DNA of 9,875 nucleotides, from the NCBI GenBank assembly GCA_002344425.1, contig DDTV01000011.1:21384-31258 (forward strand), in the 5' to 3' direction. The stretch comes from Candidatus Falkowbacteria bacterium UBA2355. GTDB taxonomy: Bacteria > Patescibacteriota > Patescibacteriia > Patescibacteriales > Patescibacteriaceae. The notes below the pieces were generated by a model that worked only from the letters and a program-made list of their open reading frames with translations, was not told where the DNA came from and ran no database searches. How positions within the stretch are numbered: the stretch's first letter is position 1; each line of letters begins with the position of its first letter. Of the stretch, positions 1-6,377 are shown one piece after another. The translations under genes were made by a program, and so were the position numbers.

Positions 1-137
1 TGAAAGCATCTAAGCGTGAAGCTGTCTTCAAGATTAGATTTCATAGGTTGGTCAGAGAATATGACCTTGATAGGCTCTAGGTGTAAGCCCAGCAATGGGT
101 TAAGCCGAGGAGTACTAATAAACCATTAGATTTTCCC
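1..137 (+). rRNA. rrl: 23S ribosomal RNA, 3' end (partial)
   Basis: This is the last part of the large-subunit rRNA; the gene begins upstream of the window. The conserved 3'-terminal region is recognisable: a GGTCA...TGACC hairpin is followed directly by the CTTGATAGG block, and then comes the GAGTACTAATAAACCA block that sits near the end of bacterial 23S rRNA. The exact 3' end was placed by eye against the known pattern, about a dozen bases after the AATAAACCA block, and could be off by a few bases. It precedes the 5S gene by about 60 bases, the usual 23S-5S order of an rRNA operon. Confidence 0.93.
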
Positions 138-180
138 ACATTTTTGTTTACAATGTTTTTTACATGAATCTTTATCAAGC
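138..180 (+). other. 23S-5S internal transcribed spacer
   Basis: This short, T-rich spacer lies between 23S and 5S. I see no tRNA cloverleaf in it. It is presumably removed during rRNA maturation. The bases just after it (181-196) belong to the pre-5S processing stem. Confidence 0.6.
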
Positions 181-335
181 CGATGTTTAAAGGCATCGTC
201 TTGGTGCTCCAAGCGAAAGGGTCACACCTGTTCTCATCCCGAACACAGAAGTTAAGCCTTTCAGCGCCGATGATACTCGAGCCGTCCAAGCTCCGGGAAA
301 GTAGGCCAGCGCCAGGACAATGCTTTTAAGCATCG
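181..335 (+). other. pre-5S processing stem enclosing the 5S rRNA
   Basis: Bases 181-196 are complementary to 320-335. All 16 positions pair, with two G-U wobbles (186/330 and 192/324). A single C-A mismatch (197/319) separates this stem from helix I of 5S. The result is an almost continuous helix of about 26 positions around the gene. Such stems are typical RNase III-type or RNase M5-like maturation substrates in bacteria; which enzyme acts here cannot be told from the sequence. The right-hand strand is also used by the terminator hairpin at 320-342. Confidence 0.7.
198..318 (+). rRNA. rrf: 5S ribosomal RNA
   Basis: This is a complete 5S rRNA of about 121 nt. It carries the conserved core CACCTG...CCCGAACACAGAAGTTAAG and the CGCCGATGATACT block. 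Helix I closes perfectly: GTCTTGGTG (198-206) pairs over 9 bp with CGCCAGGAC (310-318), counting G-U wobbles, and this sets both ends. It is transcribed with the 23S gene upstream. Its flanks can pair with each other outside helix I (separate entry). Confidence 0.95.
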
Positions 336-342
336 TTTTTTT
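320..342 (+). terminator. rRNA operon terminator
   Basis: ATGCTT (320-325) pairs with AAGCAT (328-333) around a two-base TT, so some of the inner pairs must open to form a loop. The hairpin is followed by CG and a run of seven T. It is a weak hairpin. The longer 5S processing stem ends at 335, directly before the same T run, and could serve as the terminator stem instead. Confidence 0.65.
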
Positions 343-348
343 GATACC

Positions 349-377
349 TTGACTTTTTTATTTATTCGTGATTTAAT
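349..377 (+). promoter_or_regulatory. sigma70-type promoter for the 421-870 gene
   Basis: TTGACT (349-354) and TTTAAT (372-377) each match the -35 and -10 consensus at five of six positions and are separated by exactly 17 bases. Transcription should start near 384, giving a leader of about 36 nt that contains the Shine-Dalgarno site. This suggests the gene is transcribed independently of the rRNA operon, whose terminator ends at 342. Confidence 0.7.
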
Positions 378-409
378 AAAGGAAATTAAAATTTTTACAT
401 AACTAAATC

Positions 410-415
410 AGGAGG
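410..415 (+). promoter_or_regulatory. Shine-Dalgarno site AGGAGG that sets a TTG start
   Basis: A perfect AGGAGG lies five bases upstream of the TTG at 421. It is the best conventional ribosome binding site in the window. It makes the TTG convincing as a start codon, because the next in-frame ATG lies far inside the protein. Confidence 0.85.
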
Positions 416-420
416 AAAAA

Positions 421-870
421 TTGTACTCAGTAACAGATGTAAAGAAAAACGAGTTCATTAAGGAAGTAGTAACCGCAGTTTTACTACCGGAAAATATATA
501 CCTTGTACCTACTGTTCTTTTAAAACCAACCAACGAGTGTCTAGAAAGACCTTGCATTGATATATTAAAAGCGGCTACGCTTGAAAAAATCAATGAAGAA
601 AAAATTCAATCACTCCAGGATCAGCCCCGCACAACTTTTGTTGAACCGGTGGATGACAGCTTGGTTGTTTACCACAATGACGGTAAAACAATCATGATAA
701 TTCAATTTTTTCCTTCAGAAAAGGTTAAGGCCTTTTATGAAAAATATAAAGATGAGGGTTTTGGTCTAAGAATGTGCTTAGAAGAAGGCGAACATTTCGG
801 ATTGCACTTTTTGCGGCCAAGATTCTCCTTTAATAAAGGTAAGGCTGATTATAAATTTTCAAACAATTGA
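421..870 (+). CDS. hypothetical protein, 149 aa, AT-rich orphan
   Basis: I do not recognise this protein. It is 149 residues long with no signal peptide or membrane segment, so it is probably a soluble cytosolic alpha/beta protein. Visible traits are three cysteines (C40, C45, C119), a strand-like VVYHNDGKTIMIIQFF stretch (about 83-97), a charged helix (about 99-112), and a C-terminal part rich in Phe, Gly and His. The TTG start is chosen because a perfect AGGAGG sits five bases upstream. A consensus promoter precedes it and an intrinsic terminator follows, so it is a complete one-gene transcription unit just downstream of the rRNA operon. By eye it is AT-richer than the genes to its right, and it has a Shine-Dalgarno leader that most neighbours lack. 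Both points would fit acquisition by transfer, but this is inference only. Confidence 0.8.
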   Translation: MYSVTDVKKNEFIKEVVTAVLLPENIYLVPTVLLKPTNECLERPCIDILKAATLEKINEEKIQSLQDQPRTTFVEPVDDSLVVYHNDGKTIMIIQFFPSEKVKAFYEKYKDEGFGLRMCLEEGEHFGLHFLRPRFSFNKGKADYKFSNN

Positions 871-884
871 TTTAGTAATTTTTT

Positions 885-915
885 ATCCAGAGGCTTAGCT
901 TCTGGATTTTTTATT
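885..915 (+). terminator. intrinsic terminator of the 421-870 gene
   Basis: Bases 885-894 pair with 898-907 over 10 bp (one G-U) with a three-base TTA loop, followed by a T-rich tract (TTTTTTATTT from 907). It works in the + direction only: read on the minus strand, the hairpin is followed by A residues rather than T. The loop triplet is the TAA stop codon of the convergent minus-strand gene. Confidence 0.85.
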
Positions 916-2949
916 TCCGAAATATAAGAGAGCGCCTATTAATATGACGGCGCCGCCCGCGAGATATAGGGCAGTAATATTTTTGTTTGATAAATTTGGC
1001 TTTTGGTTTATTTCCTCGCCTAAGACTGAAGAAGAAATCGGCAGAGCGGCTGCTGTAAAATCCGCTGCCTCCGGCGCTATATCATCACTGGTTATAATAT
1101 CTTCTGAATAACGCGGCTGAAGCCGGACTGTTCCGTTGGAAAGGGTCAGCACGCCCTTAACGGTAATTGTTTTTCCAACTTCAAAATCGCTGATTTTAAG
1201 CCCGGTATTTTTAGATAGATATATTTCAATTTCCCCCGTTTCATCGGCCAGGTAAATGCGCGGCGATTTTTTGGAAACTATTTCTCCGGTAACGCTCGCC
1301 AACCTAGGAAAAGGCGGTTTGGTAATCTCTGTACTGTTGCTCGGCACAGGGATCTCCAGCTCTCCCTCGCCGATAAACTTAACGTCTTTAGCTTCTTTGA
1401 TTTTAAGGCGCGGACCTTGTTCGCGTTCCGTGTATTCACCACTGACGATTACTTGATCGCCGATTTTTAACTTGGGAAATAGTTTTTTTGAATTATAAAT
1501 TTCAATTAAGGGTTCGCCGTATTCGGGCAAAAGATAAAAATATTGAACTCCGAAAACGCCCGGCTTCACGACAACGGTTCCGGCGGTGGTAAAGTCAGCG
1601 CCGTCAATCGCTTCAACCGGTTCGGGCGCCGTTTGGCCGGAAACTTCCTTTTCTCGGTCTAGCTCCACTGTTTTGTTTTCTCCGATTTTAATTTTTTGTT
1701 CCACTTTAGACAACCCGTAGTCGGTTTTAACAGCTAGCGATACTTGATAGGTTCCGTTCTTATCAAAAGAAAATTCAGGAAAGGGTTCAAGACTGGTTTT
1801 ACCGGCGCCGAAATCCCATAAATATTCGGCCGCTTGGCCATTGGTAAAACTGTCTGAGCTGTCAAAGCGCAGTTTAACGTTTGGCATCAACACCCCGATA
1901 ACTTCAAAGGCCGCCCTGGGCGCTTGAGCGAGTTGATTGACTTTGTCGGGCGTTGCCAAAGCGGTCCAGCGCCAAGTGCCTGAAAAGTATGCATAGCTCA
2001 TGCCGTCCGGCGCTTCTTTATAACTGACGCTTTGCAGGGCGGTGGTTTTTTCAGGCGCAAAAAGTTTAATGGTTTCTCCTTTATTGGGTAAAACAATGTT
2101 TTTCGGATCGCGCAGACTTGTAAAGCCGCCGGGCGCTATAATCGTTCCTGCCGGCAAGGGAAAAACAATGTCGCCGATTTCAATTCGCCAATTATCAAGC
2201 GCCAGCGGAGTTTTGCCGCGATTGTGCAGTTCAATAAATTCTTGAGTCAAAGACAAGCTATCAACTCCCTTGGGGTTAACAAAGAGTTCATTGATGAATA
2301 AATCGTCAGAAGCCGGCGCCGGTGTTGAGCTGTCTGTTTGATTATTGGTTTCAGTTTCTTCTTCCTCGGGCGTCGCCGGAGGGAAAAGAATAAAGTCGTT
2401 GGCATTGTTGTTTGTGTCTTGATTATTAAGGTGCAATAAATATTGGCCGCCCGCCGGATTTTGCGGAAAAACCAAACCCTCGACAAAGGCATTGTCCGCG
2501 GCGCCAAAGGCGAGCGAGTCGATAATTATTCCGCTATCCGCCGCGCCTTCGCGCAGAGCAACTCCGTTATCGTTGGCGATCGTTTGTGTTGATGAAGTAT
2601 CGGCGTTGATTGAATCGGCAAAACCGTCTGCGGAATTAGCCCAAGTATAACTTGCGCCGGCCGCCAGCGGAGTTGAACTTGTCCATGATTTAATCGTTGT
2701 GTCGACTGTGCCGGTTTTTGTGCGTTTAACAAGCCGCAAGCCCTTAAGATCAATGGTTGCCGAACTTTTATTTATTATCGTAACAAAGTCTTGCGAACTG
2801 AGCCCCGTACCGCCGCTGATTTGGACTTTGGAAATAACTATTTCCGACGGCGCAAGCGCCTTAACAGAAAAACCCCAGACAAAAAAGCCTGCGGTTGCGA
2901 TGCCGATAAGCATCGCGCGGACCAAAGTCCGCACCCCTCCTTGATGCAT
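895..2949 (-). CDS. surface-anchored lamin-tail / PKD / OB-fold protein
   Basis: This is a large exported protein of 684 residues as called from the first ATG. In order: a hydrophobic signal segment (about 12-28) with a possible signal-peptidase site after ALA (31-33); a first lamin-tail-like (LTD) beta domain (about 35-190); an acidic Thr/Pro/Asn-rich linker (about 191-214); a second LTD domain (about 216-335, with FINELFVNP and EFIELHNRG); a PKD domain (about 345-422, with YLWDFGAG and FDKNGTYQVSLAV); two OB-fold-like domains (about 450-525 and 548-618); then a C-terminal membrane helix (about 658-677) and a basic KKSRS tail. Family knowledge suggests a cell-surface role in binding or adhesion; the partner is unknown. 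It lies 16 bases after the isomerase gene, likely in one operon. An AAGGAGG lies inside codons 3-5, so the true start may be the TTG at 2925 (codon 9). I see no terminator for this strand. Confidence 0.82.
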   Translation of the reverse strand: MHQGGVRTLVRAMLIGIATAGFFVWGFSVKALAPSEIVISKVQISGGTGLSSQDFVTIINKSSATIDLKGLRLVKRTKTGTVDTTIKSWTSSTPLAAGASYTWANSADGFADSINADTSSTQTIANDNGVALREGAADSGIIIDSLAFGAADNAFVEGLVFPQNPAGGQYLLHLNNQDTNNNANDFILFPPATPEEEETETNNQTDSSTPAPASDDLFINELFVNPKGVDSLSLTQEFIELHNRGKTPLALDNWRIEIGDIVFPLPAGTIIAPGGFTSLRDPKNIVLPNKGETIKLFAPEKTTALQSVSYKEAPDGMSYAYFSGTWRWTALATPDKVNQLAQAPRAAFEVIGVLMPNVKLRFDSSDSFTNGQAAEYLWDFGAGKTSLEPFPEFSFDKNGTYQVSLAVKTDYGLSKVEQKIKIGENKTVELDREKEVSGQTAPEPVEAIDGADFTTAGTVVVKPGVFGVQYFYLLPEYGEPLIEIYNSKKLFPKLKIGDQVIVSGEYTEREQGPRLKIKEAKDVKFIGEGELEIPVPSNSTEITKPPFPRLASVTGEIVSKKSPRIYLADETGEIEIYLSKNTGLKISDFEVGKTITVKGVLTLSNGTVRLQPRYSEDIITSDDIAPEAADFTAAALPISSSVLGEEINQKPNLSNKNITALYLAGGAVILIGALLYFGNKKSRS
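2936..2942 (-). promoter_or_regulatory. internal Shine-Dalgarno site that questions the start of the lamin-tail gene
   Basis: On the minus strand AAGGAGG runs from 2942 to 2936, just downstream of the ATG at 2949 and 10 bases upstream of a TTG at 2925-2923. No Shine-Dalgarno site precedes the ATG itself. The alternative TTG start would remove eight residues and leave a normal signal peptide. Confidence 0.55.
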
Positions 2950-2965
2950 ATTGAAAATTTAATAT

Positions 2966-3988
2966 TTAGTTGGAGAGTTTTTTCTTAAACCAGTCGACGA
3001 AGGGAATAGACATTGGATCAACATGGTTTTGAATAGCTATATGATACGATAACCAGCTGCCAAATTGCAAGAGCTCAAGACCCTGCTCCAAAATATTTTT
3101 GCCTTTAAGTCGATAAGAGACAAGTGAAATTTTTTGTTGTTTAAAAATTTCTTTGCTAATATCAGCCCTTTTTTGGATGATTTTATTATCGAGCTGACTA
3201 TCAATAAATAGCGCAAGCAAGCGTTTGCGATTGCTTTTCGGATATGACAGGCCTTCCAGCGCATGATGATTCATGTCGGAGATAGTTAGATAAGAAGCGA
3301 AATTTTTTCCGCTTTCGTTAAATTGGTTGCGCAAGGCTTTAAGATTGCCGGCGAAAAGCGGGCCGCTGATAAGAATGATCTCTCGATTCTTAAGACGGCG
3401 CGCAATAGCCGCGCTGTCGTCGCGATATTTTTTCGCCGCCTTGCTCAATTCAAGTAAAATTGAATTTTTTAAAGCGCCGAGTTTTTGGAAAACAATAATG
3501 AAAGCGGCGATGCTGGCGCCCAAGCCGAGTCGAGGTTGCTTCGAAGGGTTGGCGGAGGTCGGAAATTCAAAAGCAGGAAAACCGTCTTTCTTCGCCAAAT
3601 CGGAAAGCTTATTGCCGCCTTGCGCGGTTAAGGCAATGATGAGGGCGCCGCGCGCTTTGGCTTTTTTATAAGCAACGAGCGGTTCCTCAGTGGTTCCGGA
3701 ATAAGACGAAACAATATAGGCGGTTTCCTTATCAACATAGCCGGGAACCTCGTAGCCCGCTTCGACTAAGACCGGAATTTTCAATTCTTTTTTTAAAAGC
3801 GAAACGATAATTTCTGCGCCGAGGTTAGAGCCGCCCATGCCGTTGACAATAATTGTTTTTACGGCGCGCAATTTTTTTTCATTGCTCCAAAGGCCCTTCT
3901 TCAGGGTATCAGAAATTTGCCGCGGCAAAAGTTCCAAAGATAGGCGGTAAAGATTTTTTTCTTTTTTGATTTTGAGAGATAAAAACAT
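2966..3988 (-). CDS. bifunctional phosphoglucose/phosphomannose isomerase (SIS fold)
   Basis: This enzyme interconverts glucose-6-phosphate or mannose-6-phosphate with fructose-6-phosphate, at the entry to glycolysis and sugar-nucleotide synthesis. The 340 residues match the family's usual length. Two SIS domains are visible. The first has the phosphosugar loop GMGGSNLG (50-57) and SSYSGTTEE (94-102). The second has FNESGK (E225) and MNHHALEG (H241), in the places of the catalytic Glu and His of the family, and ends in a Lys-rich segment (335-337) where the third catalytic residue is expected. I chose the ATG at 3988 because the preceding in-frame extension to 4078 overlaps the EndoQ gene and its 30 residues do not look like family sequence. 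The gene starts 16 bases after the EndoQ stop, so the two are probably co-transcribed. Only a weak GGTG precedes the start. Confidence 0.88.
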   Translation of the reverse strand: MFLSLKIKKEKNLYRLSLELLPRQISDTLKKGLWSNEKKLRAVKTIIVNGMGGSNLGAEIIVSLLKKELKIPVLVEAGYEVPGYVDKETAYIVSSYSGTTEEPLVAYKKAKARGALIIALTAQGGNKLSDLAKKDGFPAFEFPTSANPSKQPRLGLGASIAAFIIVFQKLGALKNSILLELSKAAKKYRDDSAAIARRLKNREIILISGPLFAGNLKALRNQFNESGKNFASYLTISDMNHHALEGLSYPKSNRKRLLALFIDSQLDNKIIQKRADISKEIFKQQKISLVSYRLKGKNILEQGLELLQFGSWLSYHIAIQNHVDPMSIPFVDWFKKKLSN

Positions 3989-4004
3989 AGCACCATAATT
4001 ATAA

Positions 4005-5261
4005 CTAGAACAAAGTTTTTTGTCGATTCTTTTTCTCTTCGGGCGAAAAAATTTGAACGACGCCGTATTGTCCGTCAAAACCAGGGACGACGAATAATTC
4101 GCCTTCTCTCATCCGGCGGATGCCTTCGACTACTTCGGAAGGGGCATGATTCTTAATTTTTTCCAAAGGCATATCCAATAAAATTTCCAATTCCGGACCA
4201 AGTTCTTTAATCAGTTTGCTATGCATGGCCAATACTTCCTTTGAATTGCGGCTCTTGATACCAAAGGCTTCGCAAATTATCTTATCAAGTTCAACGGCTT
4301 GTTTGTAAGGCGTCGCGTCCTTCGGTTTAAAACCTTCGGGACGATCAGCTAATTCCGTAACACGATTCAAAACGCCGATAACCAATTCTTTGCCGCAGAC
4401 AGGACAAATATTTTTTAATTTTTTAGATTCTTCGGGTGAACAAGAAAAATTACAGGCGCGATGGCCGTCGATATGGTACATTCCCTCTTCAGGCCAAAAT
4501 TCAATAGTATGAAGAACCCTTTTTTTATCGTTGGTTTTGATAATTTCATAAATTTCGTCATAGCTTGGAGTTTCCGATAAATCAAAGACATTGGCTTCGC
4601 GCGCCAAGTTCGGCAAAGAGTGGGCGTCCGAGGAGGAGAGCAGAGTCAGCTTATCAAGTTGCGATAAGCGCCAATTCATTGCCGGATCGCTGCTTAAACC
4701 CGTTTCATAAGCATAGATATGTTTTACTTGGTCATGAAAACATTCTTCAAAAGTATTAAAACCTGATTTGGAACCGAAAATTGAAAACCAGGGCGTCCAA
4801 ATATGCGCCGGATAAATCAAAAATTTAGGATGGATGGCCAGGCACATTTTTACCAAATCAGGACAGCTCATCCCGAGAATCGGCCGACCGTCGCTGCGAA
4901 TGTTGTAATCTTTGTCCAGTTGCTTATTCAGTTCTTTGGCCGCGGCAAGATTGGGAGCCGTCACCATAATATGAACTCGACGCGCTTTGCCATTGTCTTT
5001 ATAGATTAAGGAGAGCTCGGTGGACAGGATGAATTTTGCTTTGGCGTCCGGCGCGCTTTTTAATTTGTATAAACCGCTCGTCCCGATTTCTTCGAGCTCT
5101 TCTTCAATCGATTTCATCCAGGCGGGATAAGTAAAATCTCCGGTCGCCATAATATGAATGCCTTTTTCGCGGCAGACGCGATCAATATTGGGCAAGGTCA
5201 ATTGCGGACTGCAGGCACGGGAATATTTGGAGTGGATATGGAGATCTAAAACGGTTTTCAT
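4005..5261 (-). CDS. endonuclease Q (EndoQ), PHP-domain DNA repair nuclease
   Basis: EndoQ nicks DNA 5' of deaminated bases (uracil, hypoxanthine, xanthine) and abasic sites. It is best known from Thermococcales archaea, with scattered bacterial homologues. The 418 residues carry PHP metal-site motifs: DLHIH (6-10), TGDF (40-43), TELSLIY (81-87), RVHIMV (95-100), PAHIWTPW (151-158), YETG (185-188) and SDAHS (211-215). A zinc-finger pattern follows (C270, C274, C286, C289). The characteristic VLNRVTELADRPEG (297-310) and a C-terminal GFDGQYG (394-400) come next. The protein ends in QKTLF (414-418), which fits the bacterial beta-clamp-binding consensus. The ATG at 5261 gives the usual N-terminus and has an extended -10 promoter immediately upstream and no Shine-Dalgarno site. 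It is the first gene of a minus-strand cluster with the isomerase and the lamin-tail gene. Confidence 0.88.
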   Translation of the reverse strand: MKTVLDLHIHSKYSRACSPQLTLPNIDRVCREKGIHIMATGDFTYPAWMKSIEEELEEIGTSGLYKLKSAPDAKAKFILSTELSLIYKDNGKARRVHIMVTAPNLAAAKELNKQLDKDYNIRSDGRPILGMSCPDLVKMCLAIHPKFLIYPAHIWTPWFSIFGSKSGFNTFEECFHDQVKHIYAYETGLSSDPAMNWRLSQLDKLTLLSSSDAHSLPNLAREANVFDLSETPSYDEIYEIIKTNDKKRVLHTIEFWPEEGMYHIDGHRACNFSCSPEESKKLKNICPVCGKELVIGVLNRVTELADRPEGFKPKDATPYKQAVELDKIICEAFGIKSRNSKEVLAMHSKLIKELGPELEILLDMPLEKIKNHAPSEVVEGIRRMREGELFVVPGFDGQYGVVQIFSPEEKKNRQKTLF

Positions 5262-5270
5262 AATAGTTTT

Positions 5271-5279
5271 AGTATATCA
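5271..5279 (-). promoter_or_regulatory. extended -10 promoter of EndoQ
   Basis: On the minus strand TGATATACT (5279-5271) gives an extended -10 element: TG, one base, then TATACT. No convincing -35 lies at the right distance. Only nine bases separate TATACT from the ATG at 5261, so the mRNA should begin at or within about two bases of the start codon (leaderless). The same nine bases recur upstream of uppP. Confidence 0.6.
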
Positions 5280-5288
5280 GCGCCGCGT

Positions 5289-5317
5289 TTGAAAATCTAG
5301 GATAAACAGGCTATACT
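5289..5317 (+). promoter_or_regulatory. promoter of holA, apparently leaderless
   Basis: TTGAAA (5289-5294) and TATACT (5312-5317) are spaced by exactly 17 bases. Eight bases separate the -10 from the ATG at 5326, so transcription should start at or within a base or two of the A of the start codon. There is no room for a Shine-Dalgarno site. Confidence 0.75.
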
Positions 5318-5325
5318 GCTTTCGT

Positions 5326-6351
5326 ATGATTATCTTCCTTTACGGTCCGGAAAGCTTTAAAGCCCGGCAAAAAATTAAAGAATTAAAGGACAAATTTATT
5401 GCCGAAGTTGATCCGACCGGTACGAGCTTTCTAGAGCTTGACGGCACCAAGCTTAAAATTGAAACTTTGGCGGAAGCCTATCGTCCGCAATCATTGTTTG
5501 CCAAGCGTCGTTTTATTGTTATCACTGATACGCTGGCTTCAAAAAATAAAGAACTGGCGATTGAATTGCTTGAGTTTTTAAAAAAGGAAAAGAAGAACGA
5601 GAATATTTTAGTAATTTATGAATCGTCGTTAACCGAGAAAAGCACCGCCGCTAAAAAAGGCATCGGTCGACTTGATAAAGACGGCAAGGTCGGCGCCTTA
5701 TTGAAAGATGAAAAAGCCCTATTTGATTATCTTCTTAAACACGCTTATGCTCAGGCCTGTCCTGCTTTGACGAGCGCGCAAACAATCAAGGCCGTAACTC
5801 AGTTCGCTAAAGAAAACAGCGCCTCAATAACGCCGCGTGCCGCGCAGCTGCTGGTTAATTTGGTCGGCGCTGATTTATGGCGCCTCTCTTCGGAAACCGC
5901 CAAGCTTGCCGCCTTGTCAAACGCGACAGATAAATCGGCGACGATCACGGAAGAGCAGATTAAAGGAGTGACGCACGACTCCGTGACGGAAACTATTTTT
6001 GCCTTAACCGATGCCTTAGCCGCGCGCCGCGCCGATACCGCTTTGAAATTATTAAACGAGCAATTTCAAGACGGCGCCAACTCCCAATATTTGATTTCCA
6101 TGCTCTTATGGCAATATAAAACTTTGGCCTCAATTCGTCAGGCGCTGGATAGCGGAGCGACGCAGCGCGAGCTGGCCTCTTCGCTCGGTTTGCATCCTTA
6201 TGTATTGGAGAAAAATATCAATCAAGTCCGGCGTTTCAGTTTTGATTATCTCAAGAACATGATCAGCGCTTTAATCGATATCGATTATCGTCATAAGTCC
6301 GGCCGCGGAACAGCCGAAGAACTGTTGCCGGTTTTATTATCCCGAGTTTAA
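5326..6351 (+). CDS. holA: DNA polymerase III delta subunit (clamp loader)
   Basis: HolA is the delta subunit of the replicative clamp loader; it opens the beta sliding clamp so that the clamp can be placed on DNA. The 341 residues are normal for the family. The start [16 protein letters not shown] is the typical beginning of the AAA+-like first domain. PQSLFAKRR (54-62) corresponds to the beta-contacting segment of delta. [17 protein letters not shown] lies in the middle. The C-terminal helical domain contains [36 protein letters not shown] and [22 protein letters not shown], all characteristic. It is divergent from EndoQ across 64 bases with its own consensus promoter. It converges on rpsT, and the shared terminator begins at the last base of its stop codon. 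Confidence 0.93.
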   Translation: MIIFLYGPESFKARQKIKELKDKFIAEVDPTGTSFLELDGTKLKIETLAEAYRPQSLFAKRRFIVITDTLASKNKELAIELLEFLKKEKKNENILVIYESSLTEKSTAAKKGIGRLDKDGKVGALLKDEKALFDYLLKHAYAQACPALTSAQTIKAVTQFAKENSASITPRAAQLLVNLVGADLWRLSSETAKLAALSNATDKSATITEEQIKGVTHDSVTETIFALTDALAARRADTALKLLNEQFQDGANSQYLISMLLWQYKTLASIRQALDSGATQRELASSLGLHPYVLEKNINQVRRFSFDYLKNMISALIDIDYRHKSGRGTAEELLPVLLSRV

Positions 6352-6377
6352 AAAAATCCCCCGCAGGGGATTTTTTT
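6351..6377. terminator. bidirectional terminator between holA and rpsT
   Basis: A GC core of four C-G pairs (6358-6361 with 6366-6369, loop CGCA) is extended by T-A pairing, with an A run on the left and a T run on the right. It therefore gives a hairpin plus U tract on both strands. It overlaps the final base of the holA stop and two bases of the rpsT stop. Confidence 0.9.

Noticed and set aside
138..197. Possible tRNA between 23S and 5S
   Set aside because: No cloverleaf arms, T-loop motif or anticodon stem could be found; the region is a T-rich spacer plus the left strand of the 5S processing stem.
77..289. Minus-strand 70-residue frame over the 23S/5S region
   Set aside because: It lies antisense to rRNA genes and has no coding signals.
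885..907. Bidirectional reading of the hairpin after the 421-870 gene
   Set aside because: On the minus strand the hairpin is followed by A residues, not T, so it is supported as a terminator in the plus direction only.
2247..2753. Minus-strand frames of 86 and 75 residues inside the lamin-tail gene
   Set aside because: They are out-of-frame shadows of the same strand; low-complexity basic or Gln-rich translations without a ribosome binding site.
3327..3671. 114-residue plus-strand frame inside the isomerase gene
   Set aside because: It is a shadow of a well-supported enzyme on the other strand; Ala/Leu/Arg-rich translation typical of antisense frames.
3989..4078. Thirty-residue N-terminal extension of the isomerase reading frame
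   Set aside because: It overlaps the end of EndoQ, is basic and unlike the family. The ATG at 3988 gives a normal-length enzyme 16 bases after the EndoQ stop.
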